Source: Parapristionchus giblindavisi (lineage: Eukaryota > Nematoda > Chromadorea > Rhabditida > Diplogasteridae). From it: DNA of 64,000 bases. The notes beneath the pieces are model-generated. The model had not been told where the DNA came from. It saw only the letters and a list, made by a program, of their open reading frames with translations, and did no database searches. Made by a program: the position numbers and the translations under genes. Below, piece by piece: positions 12,001 through 23,427 of this stretch (position 1 is its first letter; each line of letters starts with the position of its first letter). The stretch is from NCBI GenBank assembly GCA_943737045.1, contig CALSFV010000286.1, positions 320,501-384,500 of the forward strand. The letters run 5' to 3'.

Positions 12001-15000
12001 CCGATCACCTAAGATCCATTCACAATATGGTAAAGTGATGGAGAATGATCAAAAGTATCGAGATGCTGCGGTGGTGAGTAGTGTGGTGGTGCGCTGCTTG
12101 CACTGCACCGACGACGTTTCCTAATAAATCGATATCAGGCGTACAAGAACGCGAGGGACTACGATAATCTCGTCAGGATTCTGCTCAATTACATGAACAT
12201 GCCCGAGCAGGCAGTGGCGATAGTGAGAGAGAGTAGATCGGCTGTGGGAGCGAAATTGGTTGCTGAGTAAGTACCGATTCATGGCAGTATTCATTGTTAA
12301 CATCAATCAATTGCTTCAAAAAATGTTCTCAAAAATGTCAAAACGACGCCATACTACCGTTAATATATTGAAAAGAATGTGGTGCTTTCGAAAGAGCCAT
12401 TGGCAGGAGTCATATGAAAATGAGGTGACCTACATTTCGCCCAAATTCCAAAAGCCAAAGATGCAGATCGCATTTTGAGCGAATTTCTTTCTTTTTTTAA
12501 AAGAATTCTAATTATCTTTTTTTCCAGTTTCTTCCTCAAATTGGGCGATCATAGTTCGGCGATTAAGTTCCTCGTGATGTCGCAATGTGAAGCGGTAAGA
12601 AAACATTTCTACAGTTTCATCTTTAACCTTTGCAGTATGATCCTTGAATAATTATTTTTCAGGAGGCATTCTTTCTAGCGGAACAACACATGAAGATGGA
12701 CGAGTATGCGCTTGCGCTTGGAACTAGTTAGTAAATCTTTTGAAAGGCTCGAATTTTAAACTCTACGCTCTGGAAATGCTCTCACTTTGTCTACGAGAGA
12801 GTTTTGCCAGAGCAGAGAGTAAAATCAGCTCAGGTTGTGCATGTAAGATTTTTAAACAGAGAACCTTACATACAATTTTATATTGATCCCTTATATTTAT
12901 TTTTGTGAGATGTGAAGATGTTCTATGAGAGCCTTCAACAATATTCTCACATAGTAAATTCTCACAATTAGAATATTTGGGGATAAATCCATAATGATTG
13001 TATAAGGCATACCATACCATATCAGAAGCAATTTAGAATATTAATGTTTGATCTTTGATCTTTGATCTTTACTCCTTATCAGATGGAACACCGGAGCAGT
13101 ACACGCAAATAGGAGATTACTATCTCTCGAATGGAAACACAATCGAGGCTTCTCGTTATTACTGGTACACATCAAACTACACACAGGTTTGTGTGATCAA
13201 TCGTCATTCTACCGTATCCTTTGTACCGTATACCTATCGTACTACCCTCTTGATTCTTGACCTGCGATTGTATAACATAGTCTAGATTCCAAACACCCCC
13301 GTGATACTCATTAGGTTCCCTATCTACAGTATCCTCAAACTACCATTTTCCTTTCAGGCTCTGAATCTTCTATTGACACCAGAGAATGGTGAAGACTTCG
13401 AGGCGATGAAACTTGCGATCGAAATTTGCGTTCGGAGTCGTGATCCCGCCAATAAAAAGCGCATGCAAGACTTTGCACTGGGTGAGCTCGACGGACGACC
13501 CAAGGTACTGTAGTTACACCGTGAATGGTTATCGTGGACTGAACTTATTTGTGCTTTGTCAGGATCCTCGAGTGATTTTCCAAATGTTCGCAGCTTTTGG
13601 CATGACGAAGGAGGCAGCACGGTAAATACAATTTATCTTATATTAAATCAAATAAAGATAAATTATTTAAAAAATAAACAAATAAATAAAAAAAATAAAA
13701 AATCCAATCGATATTGTTCAGAACTGCCATCCTTCTCGCGCGAGATGAACAAGAGAAGGGAGCTTCTCGAGTAGCTCATGCACTTCTCTTTAGGATGTAT
13801 AGGGTACGGTAGATTATCGATTTACTGAATGTGAATGAAATTGAGGATGTGAATGGAAAATCGTCGATCTATCGATCAATGCTTCTACCGTATAACTACC
13901 GTACCTACAATTTTCGTTGTAGGAGCTCAACATGAAGGGATTGCGAGTTCCAGCAGAGATGGAAGATCTGCTCATGTACATTCACTCCTATTTGCTCGTC
14001 AGGGTGAGATTATCGATTTGAACAAATTATTATATTTCATTTATTGATCGGGAAAAAACTGAATTATTGGATTGTCGCAAAAAATTCTGTGTATAATATC
14101 TAGTACTTTGTCTGTTATATTTTTACTGATAGTGAAACATACATATACATTAATCAAGACATAAAATAATGTTCAGAGATTGATCGATCGTCAAGAGATG
14201 CTCATGGCGGCCAGAATGTTCTTAAGAACCGCCGCCAATCTCTCACTCTTTCCCAAAAGTAAGAATCAATCTTTGATCTTTGATCCTTGATCTTCAATAT
14301 TCTTTCCAGGTCCGACCAACATCCTCACATCTACAGTGGTCATCTGCACAAAGGTGAGAAATATTCTTTTTTTTCTATTATAGTTTTTTTGTTATTTGAC
14401 AATTTTTTGACATTTTATATCGTATTTTCTTCGAAATTTGACATTTTCTCTTTACATCTATGATTTGTCCTTCACCAGAAGTTGTTATTCAGGCCGGTCT
14501 ACCCGGAACTGCATTAAAATACGCCAAAATACTGATGAGTCCGGAGCATCGGGCAAAGATCGATCCCAAATACTCGAAGAAGATCGAACAACTAGTGAGG
14601 TTAGTGATCTTTGATCTTTATTCTCTGATCTTTGATCTTTATTCTTTGATCATTGATCTTTAATCACTGATCTTTGATCTTTATCACTGATCTTTGATCT
14701 TTATTCACTGATCTTTGATCTTGATTCACTGATCTTTGATCTTTGAAAATCTTTAGGAAAAGCGCACAAACGACTAGTTCCGAAGAGGAAGAGTACACAA
14801 AGTGTCCATTCTGCACAAATCTCGTGCGTGCAACCACTCTCAAGTGTGAGCAGTGCAAGAACAGGATACCATACTGTATTATTACGGTAATCATGACGAA
14901 ATGTTATTGATTGACATAATTATTGATTGATTTTCATAAATATGTATCATACCAGGGCCGCCATGTAGTTGCCGACGATTTCGCGGTATGTCCGAACTGC

Positions 15001-15261
15001 GAATTTCCGGCTATTAGGAGTGAACTAATCAAAAGGTACGGACGGTATACTCACGGCTCTAGACTATCATGAACTGAGTCCAATTACAGTATTCGATCTG
15101 CTCCTGACAGTACGTGTCCTATGTGTTTTGACCCTCTCGATGCAGACAAGGTTTGAAAAAAAAATTAAATTTAAATTTAAAATGAACGAATTAAGATCTC
15201 CCAAATCGATTTCATGACGTACATGAGGAGAAATGAGAATCGACAAGAAGTTGAATTGTAG
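38..15261 (+). CDS. dyf-2: IFT144 / WDR19 orthologue (DYF-2), 5' partial, 43 visible exons
   Basis: Intraflagellar transport complex A subunit (IFT144), needed for retrograde transport in cilia; in C. elegans the orthologue is dyf-2. The 43 exons keep phase throughout and give 1304 residues plus stop; only about the first 70 residues are upstream of the window. The N-terminal part is WD-repeat sequence ([14 protein letters not shown] near 39-80; [13 protein letters not shown] in exon 3). The middle and C-terminal parts are TPR-like helices (exons 19-39). The C-terminus has three paired-cysteine zinc motifs: CPFC and CEQC in exon 40, CPNC in exon 41, CPMC in exon 42. Exon 20 (8513-8610) is small and isolated between two large introns, and both flanking phases need it. 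Exons: 38-169, 390-488, 540-663, 712-807, 1033-1145, 1198-1279, 1327-1418, 1486-1553, 1608-1720, 1772-1831, 1877-1991, 3972-4078, 4163-4285, 4493-4596, 4662-4755, 4992-5091, 5156-5223, 5451-5549, 5760-5797, 8513-8610, 10475-10536, then 22 more from 10588 to 15261. No frameshift seen. Confidence 0.95.
2128..3850. mobile_element. 1.7 kb fold-back element in a dyf-2 intron
   Basis: The two ends are inverted copies: TAAGACTCGA at 2128 and its complement ending at 3850. Similarity continues inward through the GGACACGTGCGCTAGC block, the CGGCCCTTATTA block and more distant AT-rich arms (2430-2760 against 3240-3540). TA occurs at both outer edges, which fits a TA-target transposon, but no transposase is present. 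It lies wholly inside the 1992-3971 intron, so splicing should remove it. Open frames inside come in mirror-image pairs and are by-products of the inverted arms. Confidence 0.8.
5895..8182 (-). CDS. Nested gene: type I single-pass membrane protein, function unknown
   Basis: Encoded antisense inside the 2.7 kb dyf-2 intron 5798-8512. It starts at the ATG 8182-8180 with a signal peptide ([16 protein letters not shown]). Phase-consistent exons are 8182-8100, 8039-7913, 7716-7621, 7554-7509, 7240-7144 and 7062-6969. A poorly resolved stretch follows (about 6960-6768, probably one or two Lys/Glu-rich exons). The remaining exons are 6618-6537, 6493-6383, 6319-6250, 6152-6057 and 5977-5895. The lumenal part has three cysteines, FNFNISP (a glycosylation sequon) and a Ser/Thr-rich stalk in exon 5. 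A membrane helix ([17 protein letters not shown]) begins at 6493 and is followed by an Arg-rich stop-transfer (APRRRSS). The cytoplasmic tail has Tyr-containing patches ([13 protein letters not shown]) and a PPAPPRP stretch that could bind SH3 or WW domains (inference). I do not recognise the family; dystroglycan or sarcoglycan likeness was considered but is unsupported. Confidence 0.8.
9723..10401. mobile_element. Non-autonomous hAT transposon with 8-bp target duplication
   Basis: The ends are perfect inverted repeats CAGGGGTGTGCGGCAA and TTGCCGCACACCCCTG, flanked by identical 8-bp copies ATGTACAT (9715-9722 and 10402-10409). Subterminal regions are packed with TTGCCG / CGGCAA motifs, typical transposase-binding repeats. 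Plus-strand frame around 10083-10215 still encodes the end of a hAT transposase dimerisation domain ([10 protein letters not shown], then [10 protein letters not shown]). So this is a deletion derivative keeping about 45 codons of its parent. It sits in the dyf-2 intron 8611-10474. Confidence 0.93.
11131..11538. repeat. Fold-back with poly-C and poly-G arms in a dyf-2 intron
   Basis: The left arm (11131-11186) reads AATTTTCCGGCACTTCTTCGG and runs into two poly-C tracts. The right arm (about 11486-11538) is its complement, with a long poly-G run followed by GGCCAGAAACCGAAGAAG. The loop has a TATAAAAG box at 11349 with TTCAGTCC about 30 bases on, and a short hairpin (GAGCTCTCC / GGAGAGCTC). It lies in intron 11028-11569. 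Confidence 0.6.
12747..12834. repeat. Short hairpin repeat, family H1
   Basis: About 90 bp with imperfect inverted ends (GCTCGAATTTTAAACTC ... GAGAGTAAAATCAGCTC) around a CTCTC / GAGAG core. It belongs to a family also seen at 23288-23379, 25650-25720, 29362-29456, 29795-29890 and, in damaged form, at 22590-22675 and 54788-54842. All lie in introns or between genes. No coding capacity; a miniature inverted-repeat element. Confidence 0.7.
14595..14752 (+). repeat. Array of TTTGATC heptamers in a dyf-2 intron
   Basis: Most of this 157-base intron (14600-14756) is built of TTTGATCTTTGATC and TTTGATCTTTATTCACTGATC variants up to the acceptor. The same heptamer occurs in smaller numbers in many other dyf-2 introns (for example 500-535, 1428-1470, 5562-5585, 10918-10952, 13048-13075). 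Confidence 0.9.
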
Positions 15262-17328
15262 TAGATCAAGGAAGGAGATTATATCGACCACTTCCTTTTA
15301 TTCCTTTACTTCATTTTCTCCATTTTCTTCCTTTTCTAACAATTTTCAAGACAAGTTCCAATATAGTAACATTCCAAACTATTCTCTGGCCATGGTTTCT
15401 CGTGGCAAAGAAAGTGAAAATCTAGAAAGAACCGGAGCTTTTCGATCAGATTGGGGGTATCGCCTTTATCTACACGTGTAGATCTACAATCGTGTAATAG
15501 CCAAGATTCTTTGTTGCTAGTTTTCGTGTCAATACAGAAATATTATAAGATCGAAAGTCTATTATTATTAAAGAAATAAGTTGATCCTATTGTAAGCTTT
15601 GCTCAAGTTATAGAGACCCCTCTCACTCACCACTATGGATTTCTGTCGTTACACACACATTTTTCTAGCCCTAACGTTTTGTCTGTGTAGAACTTCAAGC
15701 ACTTATTCATTTTATCAAATATACTGTATGTATAATGTATATTGTATTTTTTCTTATCGAGTATGTTTCATTTGTGATAAGTAATGTATAATCATAGCTG
15801 GTATTAATTCAAACGTTAATGAAATACTATTTCGTCCATTACAAGAGATACAAAAATCCCTAGCCAATGTACCCCAGGGGGAATTCTTCCCTGTTTGACA
15901 TAGGTAAATCATTTCCAGTAGCAAAAGGGAATTATTTCCCTGAGGTACCTTATCCACTGAATTGTTTCTTCAGTGTAATACGTCTATTTCATAAAGTAAA
16001 ACGTTTAAAGAAGTCGTTGATAGTTCAGCATTGCTAGATTTCCGAGTGCAAATTGAATATTGAATGGAATCATTTTCACGTATAGATCCATGGTCGCTGA
16101 TTCGTCTTTAGCTTTGTCTTATCGAACGTTGGATAGGGTGAAAGTCTCAGCGGAGATCGACTGAAAGATTACCAAAAGGTTCCATAGCGACACTAATTCA
16201 CGGTGCTAGAATAGTCTTCTCTTCCATTTTTTCTCTAGAAATACCTATTCTCTGTCGGCTTCTTCCAAATGCACAACGAGCGCCGTGCCACGCCACGTCA
16301 GTTTTTCTGAATAGATGAAGAGTAAAAAAATAAGTCTATAATAGCGCTAAACTGGCTGGCATACAGTAAAATAATTGTAGTAAAAGAATTTTTTTGGTTG
16401 AGTTTGAACAGTTTTTTCCTAAAATTCGTAATTTTTCGAAATTTTGAGAATTTAAAAATTTCCGCTCAAAAACAACGCGCGGCAAATTCAAATTTAGTGG
16501 GAATTCAAATTTTTATAATGGCGTGATAATTTTGGTGATAAACTATTCATTGTCATCAGATAGGTGACGTATCGAAGATGACGTATCGTAAATGACTTAT
16601 CGTATCGTAGATCACGTAGATGACGTATCGTAGCCTTCCAACCATTTGAGCGATCGCTACTATAATGTTTAACTGTTCAGTTTAACAGTTTAATGACCTT
16701 TATCAAGCACAGAACCATTGGGGAGGGAATGGTTGCCACTAAACGACAGATTAGTCTGGGCGTGCTGAGGTCCCATACAAGGGGTATAATTCTCTTCATC
16801 TTCTTCATCCTCTGATCAGCAATTAACACGTTCTTCAGAATCAAAGCCGCTACACTTGATCCTTTTCGAATAGCAAATCATGAAACAGAATTGAGAAAAA
16901 TTAGATAGAGATAACCCACGAAGTCCTCGCTCAATACTTCGTCAACAATTGCTTGATGGTTTAACTGTTCATTCATTGACAAAACCCGTGGCGCGGCGCT
17001 ACCTTTGTCCCTTTTTTAAAAGACCCACTGTATTTTAAAAATATTTTATTTAACATTTTTTAAAACTCGCTTTTCCCATCTCTGTGAGATATTGATCAGC
17101 CAATGGCATTGCTCCCGATTTGTATTCATTGAATCAGGTTCTGCACGCATCTTTCCTTATGCGCGTATCTTTTTTCATAGAATTTATGAGAGAACCGTAC
17201 ATTCGATTCTTTAAAGGAGCTTCTCCGTGCTCATTTGATCTTTGTCATAAATTCAATGCGAGAGAGTCGGATTTTCATTGTTGTCTAATCAATATTTGAA
17301 TTAATCAATCAATATTTATAGTTGATTC
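15262..17328. other. Intergenic region between dyf-2 and the galactosyltransferase gene
   Basis: No supportable gene. It should hold the dyf-2 3' UTR and the promoter of the next gene. The only marked structure is a degenerate tandem repeat of GATGACGTATCGTA at about 16561-16635, plus AT-rich sequence. Confidence 0.6.
16556..16636. repeat. Degenerate tandem repeat of ATGACGTATCGTA
   Basis: Four to five copies of a unit of about 13-16 bases (GATGACGTATCGTA variants) lie head to tail in intergenic DNA. Each unit holds TGACGTA, which resembles a CRE/bZIP site, but no function is shown. Confidence 0.6.
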
Positions 17329-20300
17329 ATGTCTACTCGAACAGGACTAATACTGTCTCTGATATGTACCTTCTTCATATTTATTCTCTTACGACTCAAC
17401 AGAACTCCTTCACCCTTTTACGATCATTTACTCACGGTATATTCTTACGCTAATCAATATTAATTGTGCTCTTAATGTTCATCGTTAGCTCATCCAAGAA
17501 ATTGGGTAGAATGCCAATGGTAGACTGTTGACAGTGGGTAGAGGTTTGAATCATCTTTGCATTTATTAAAATTTGAATAAATAACAGTTCTCATGCCACA
17601 GCGTTCTCATGACTTTCAAAGCAAGAACGACCGCTCAACATACAAACTCTCTCGAATACAATGGTCTCTCCTTTGTCTTGCTTTACTGAATACTGTGATG
17701 CATAGTGGTTAACATAACATAACATAAATTCACTTTATCAAGATTAACTAACAATAAGCAGTGTTTTCACTAAATCTGAAGTATCATAAAAGGGATCTTC
17801 TTTCTCTTATTCTTCTTTCATCTCTTTATGATCTGCTATTATGATAAAGTTGTTCAGTATCCGAGTCGCTACACTTAGATAGATCTTTTCTTTCTCTTCT
17901 AGATCTTAGATCATAGTGGTTATTGAAATGAATTTTAGATGCCCGTGGACAACGACAAGCTTTGCAGTCAATACAAAGATGGAATACCAAAGCATATTGA
18001 CATACCTACGCAACCTCCACCATTCGAAGTTGGAGCTAATTTCTTAATCTATAGGAAGATCGTAATTTAATTCTCCGCTTTGAATATACTTTCATTTTCA
18101 TTGAGTTGAAGGATCTTTATGAAATTAAGTTTTGTTTAGGAGATTTGGTCAACACTGAGTGGAGTGAGCTCCCTTAAAACTGGAGGATTCTATTCCCCAA
18201 AAGACTGCAAACCACGAGAACGAATTGCTATTGTAGTGCCTTATAGAGAACGGTCAGTCATGATTCCCTCCTTTTTACGAATAGTCTGTTTTGTTTTGTT
18301 AACAACTATTTTCGTATAAGCAAATAAAATTGTAGGTAATGTTCATTAGCAAAGATTCTGATTCCCCTAGGAAAGTTGATCTTTTTTAATAGAACAATTG
18401 TTGTAGAGAGCTCCAACTACGAACTTTCTTGCACGTTATGCATCAGCATCTACAACAACAGAATGCTGAGTATCAAATAGTTCTCGCCACTCCTCAATGT
18501 TTGCTGCTACATTCTATCCATGAATATTATTTTTAATTATATTATTATTTAAAATATAAAAATGAAGCAAAATGAAATCTAATTGTGAAGCCCATCAGTG
18601 GTCCATTTAATGAGGTGTCAGCTAAATGCCAATATTGAAATAGAACTTTAACTGTTTCTATGTATTTGCTAATGATGACTTTGACAGTGCAATCGTGGCT
18701 CAAAATAACTGACAATGAAAATGTTAATTTCTATTACAGCAGGAGAAACGTTCAATCGAGGAAAGCTACTCAATATTGGATTCAGTGAAGCAAGAAAGGT
18801 TACTTTTAAGAAGAATATTCTAGTATCTGTCTATCTAGTCATCTATCTAGTTATATAATTATCTATTCTCTCTCCAATTTGTTGTGATGGATATAAAGAA
18901 TAAGAACAAGAATATGAGACTGTAATTTTGTTTGTTTTGTGAAAGAATCTTAAATATCTTTTAGGAAATTGAAGAGCAAGCCAATATTCAAATCAATCAA
19001 TATTTTTCAGCTTGGTAACTTCTCATGTTTCATCTTTCACGATGTCGATCTTCTTCCTTTGGACATCAGAAACATTTATGGATGTCACGAAAATCCTCGA
19101 CATATGAGTGTTATTATTGACTCATTGAATAACCAGTACGATAGTTTGATCTTTGAATTTTGATCTTTGAACTTAAAACTTAATTTCGATAAACATTTGA
19201 ATAGGATATTCAGCGTTTAGGTAAATAATACAAGTAATTATTTAAGTGAGGTATTATTTGCAGTCTACCGTACCCGGAAATATTCGGAGGCGCAGGTGCA
19301 ATTACAGAGAAGCAGATGGTGGAGATGAATGGATATTCTAATTCATATTGGGGATGGGGAGGAGAAGATGATGATATGAGTTGTAGGTAAGTATATTCTT
19401 TCTCGTCAACAGACTCATTCAATTCATTTATCATATCAGATGATGAGATTAACATCATCCATAGGCATATGTAGATCAATATAACAATTCCATAACATCA
19501 TCCGATCGTTGTCTAGGCTGTCTCTCCTTTTACTATGATTGTATGAAGTCTATGGCCTGCGCCATCACTTTACAAAATTTTCGTCACCTCAAAAATCAAC
19601 CTATATATCGTCTTTGGTTCTGGAAAAGTGAATGGTTTGTCATTTAGGATATCATTTGCCGGTTATACGATCAGTCGAGCGGATAATCGTGTGACCAAAT
19701 ATCATATGCCAAAGGTGGAACACGAATCAACCAATCAGAACAATCAGTGAGTTCGATAGATTACCTTTATTTATGAATTCCTAAATTAGCGGAAAATCCG
19801 AAAAACTTAGGCGAAAACATGGTAACAGACGAATTTACGCAAATTCTGAAATAAATTTTGAAAAAAAAAAGATCGAAACATACAAGATGCATTCATCAAT
19901 AGTAAAGGTAATATAAAAGGTAAAGGAACAACTCGTTATTCAATGCTCATGAAGTCCTGAGGGTGATCAATACTAGGCCAGTGATAATTCAATAGTATAC
20001 ATTCATTTCACAAAAGTGATCAATTTCAGTTGTCGATTCAAACTTCTGAACAACGTTCAATATCGTCATAAAACAGAGGGATTGAATACACTTAATTATA
20101 CTGTGGTAAAGAAGTGAGTGAAGAGTCTTTTTTCACAATTTTCGATAGTTACAATAATTTTCCCAGCTAGATTCGGTATTCTAGAAAGAAATAATGTTTC
20201 AAAAGAAAATGATCTAATGGAATGGTTTAGAATTTTTTAAACATTTCCTTGAACTGGAATACAGCATTTATCATGCGAGAGTCTGTTCTATAAATATTCT

Positions 20301-20868
20301 CTTCCAAATTCTCTCAGTAACCAATATGAATGTGAATATACAGACATCTTCATCCTCTTTTCGTTCAAATCTTCGTAGATCAACACGAAAAGGAAGAGAC
20401 TACTCTATTGGATGAGCAAGGTAAGCCATCCACGCTTTTCTTTTTTATATCATTTCTTAATTCACCCACTCTCAAACTTCCTACACACATGACATCATGG
20501 ATTTAGTATTATTATTTATTATTGGAACCTATTCGCCTTGTATATAATGATCATGGATCGATAGATTATTATTACGGTATTTTGAGTTTAATTTCAAATA
20601 CTATCCATGTATAGAAAGATGAAAGCATTCCTTTATTTTAAACTTAAAGATAGCGTAACCTCACTCAATGGTCTCTTCGAGGCGTAATGCTCTCTCGTTG
20701 TTAGATAACAGAGAAATAGTGTGCGCGATGAAGAGACCATTGAGTGAGGTTACGCTTCCTTTAACATAAAAAATATGATGAATGAAATATTTTGCAGGAT
20801 TCTTACACTGTCCGCCGAGCAGAGGAAGGAAATCCAGGAGTTGTTATCACGAAAATGAGATATACTAG
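17329..20868 (+). CDS. Beta-1,4-galactosyltransferase family (BRE-4/B4GALT type)
   Basis: Golgi type II glycosyltransferase (GT7) that transfers Gal or GalNAc from a UDP-sugar to terminal GlcNAc. Eleven phase-consistent exons give 357 residues: 17329-17436, 17939-18061, 18140-18252, 18407-18498, 18740-18798, 19011-19135, 19264-19386, 19648-19746, 20030-20113, 20344-20420 and 20798-20868. Visible landmarks: N-terminal membrane anchor (LILSLICTFFIFILL); GGFYSPKDCKPRERIAIVVP; FNRGKLLNIGF; the metal-binding FHDVDLLP; the hallmark WGWGGEDDD at about 19350; and HPLFVQIFVD near the C-terminus, which matches the family's closing strand and fixes the acceptor at 20344. The length is usual for the family. 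Orthology to C. elegans bre-4 rather than another B4GALT is probable but unproved. The last exon (basic, Ser-rich) is the least certain. Confidence 0.9.
20651..20756. repeat. Short hairpin repeat, family H2
   Basis: Near-perfect inverted arms (AGCGTAACCTCACTCAATGG ... CCATTGAGTGAGGTTACGCT) around a core with AACAACGAGAGAGC. Related copies lie at 55990-56118 and 61851-61936. It falls in the last intron of the galactosyltransferase gene, 42 bases before the final exon. Confidence 0.8.
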
Positions 20869-21311
20869 TTTTCCCTTCTACAGTCTCTTCATATTCCTCT
20901 CTGACAGAGAAATACGAAATAGTATGGAAATGAAGAGAGTGCGAGAGAAGGATAAATATCTCCATTGTCTTTACGGGTTATGAGTTAACGAGTAATCTAT
21001 TTCACTACATATTCGATTCGTTTAATTAATGTTTATTTATATTTATGCATGGACATTAAAACAAATGTTACAATAATAAATTTTGCAAAAAATATTGATT
21101 GATATTATATTACCAATTATTAGAATTAGAATGTACCAAAATAAATATTTATCCGACTAAAATCAATGAATTACATCCCCTACACAAACTTAAACTGATT
21201 AAATGATAAATAAGAAACGATCCACAATAACCAAACCCTTAATAGCCAATTCAGTGTCTAAATAACTTAATTATTTACTTAATTCCATCGTCTTCATCTT
21301 CATCTACTACT

Positions 21312-23427
21312 TCAACAGGAGCATCCAATAGTACATCCCTCCTTGATTACAGTTCCGTTACCGTATTTCCAACCATTCTCCGGATCACAGAAAATGAAAT
21401 CAGGAGTTTCTTTCGTACCGTCAGGGCAATGCGTCTGAAAGCATTCCGCTCTGGCATAACTCTCTCACTTGCGAGAGATCAGAGCGCACTGTATTGACGT
21501 TACCCTAATATGTTGTGAAGAACATGAAAGGCTGCGATTATCGTATACTACCGTAGGCTCCATGGTATAGTTCGAAGTGTACTCAGAAATCGCAGACCAG
21601 AAACATTTTGCTGCAAAATTATTTCACCTTAAAACCTAAGATTTAAAAGAAAAATTACATTGGGATCCATTGAAAAGGAATATATTCTGGCAACCAATGT
21701 TTGTTGTGTTTTCTAGGACCAAATCTTTCCAATTCATCGGCAAAGTTCCTGCCGACCGTGTCTATAAATATTAGTTCATAATGTATTCATCTTGCTTGTT
21801 TATCGGATAACTGCGGAATGAATCTTTCTCAAAGCTATATCTGTTATGCTTACAATATCATATTATTTTTACCCCCCACTGTCTTGGTATTTACCATATT
21901 TGTAATTTTCTTATGCAAGTACATTCTATACGGACACCACGGATAATGTTTTTTGATTGTTATATAATATTATAAATAATATAGTACCGTGTATGTTCCG
22001 GTTTCTTGATCACATTTCAAGTCTTCGATAGACGAACACGATACAGATCCATTCAGGAGATTCCAACACATTGTGAGAAGAGGAGCATGAGTGAACATTT
22101 CACAAGAGTAGTAAGAATTGTCCAAATATTGAGGTAGATAACTTGAATTCTTGAAAACAACACGATGATTTAGAGGGTCCGTATTCAAATGTTTAGTCAA
22201 GGCAATATATTTGTTTACATTTTTATCGAGCATATTTTTGTCCAAAATTAGGAAAACTGAGGTTTACACAAAATTCAACCTAAAACAAGTACTCACCACA
22301 TATCCGAACTCATTAATTTGGAAAGGTGCACAATCTGAAATAAATTTTGACATAAATCTAAAATTATTGCACTTTCAACTGTTCAGTTATTATATATTCT
22401 TTATCTCATATTTTCATAAGTCTTACCGTATACACAGTGTGTTCCATTCCATATTCTCATATCGGAACATCTACATTCATTCATCGTTTCGTTCCATATT
22501 CTACCATCACCACAATAATCTGAAATTGGAAATTATCAAACCTCCAATTTTTCTACATCTATGATGAAAGGATTAGTTAAAGTGATAGCTACCCCTTTCC
22601 CCTCCTGGTCACGCTCTCTCATCGACAAAGAAAACGAGAGAGCATTGCCAGATTAGGTTAGTTTCAAATTAGCTTTATGTGTGCCCACAAAACTTACCAC
22701 AATCCTCTATTTTCTTGTAGATAACCGTTTGTAGACTACACGAATTAACAGGGGATATCTCATTTTTTAGGAGCACACATTGTTTGTATTTCTCAGTGTG
22801 AAATATTACGGTTCTGAAATGAGAGAATTATAATCTTTTTAAAAGTTGCGAAAATAAATTTGAAACAGACAAAACTCTCCTAGTTTTACACACTACTCTC
22901 CCGCCTTTTTCATTTGTTTTCCCGATTTTTGAACACAACAAAATATAATATTCAATTCGGCAAGTTTTTCAAGAATAAGATAAATTAAGATGCCACAGAC
23001 AAATTTTCCTTTTATGATATTCGAAAATTAATAAGCTTTAAAGGACATACATCTTCCCAACAATACTGCATGCACGATGTTAGATTGAAGACGGTGAATC
23101 CTGGTTTAATCTTTTCATTGTAACGAGTCGAAGAGACACTTTCGTAACAACGATGAACATCAGCTCCTTCGATCGTCCCGATGACCTGATATCAACAAAA
23201 GTTCACAAAATATAAATATAATAATTTCTCTTGTTATTTTACAACGCCTATGAAGAGATACTTCAAGAATTATTAAAGTGACACCCAGAGCTAATTTGAA
23301 ACAGTCTGCACTGGCCACATTCTCTCGTTTTCTTTGTCTGCGAGAGTATTGTCAATGCGGGGATTTAAAATAGCTCGAGGTCTCCCTCACTTACCCATAT
23401 CACATTAAATACGATTAGCATGATCAT
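21312..23427 (-). CDS. Secreted cysteine-rich protein, PAN_3-like
   Basis: Convergent with the galactosyltransferase gene. It starts at 23427 (MIMLIVFNVIW, a signal peptide that continues in exon 2, 23185-23051). Later exons hold regularly spaced cysteines: SCMQYCWED; a 22813-22700 exon with KQCVLLKNEI; an exon near 22520-22430 with YCGDGRIWNETMNECRC and MRIWNGTHC; DCAPFQINEFGYV; a long exon near 22240-21990; and a last exon rich in Cys and Gly (THCPDGTKE ... GCTIGCSC) ending at the TGA 21314-21312. Many N-x-S/T sites suggest an extracellular glycoprotein. The cysteine pattern and length recall nematode PAN_3/CW proteins, but I cannot confirm the domain. The acceptor of exon 3 is uncertain: either the AG at 22813 or an internal one at CACTGAG. 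Confidence 0.7.
23288..23379. repeat. Short hairpin repeat, family H1 copy
   Basis: GAGCTAATTTGAAACAGTC ... GATTTAAAATAGCTC, with the shared CTCTCG / CGAGAG core, in the first intron of the PAN-like gene just upstream of exon 2's acceptor side. Confidence 0.7.

Noticed and set aside
15262..17328. Operon linking dyf-2 and the galactosyltransferase gene
   Set aside because: The 2 kb gap is far larger than usual nematode operon spacing and no trans-splicing signal can be recognised.
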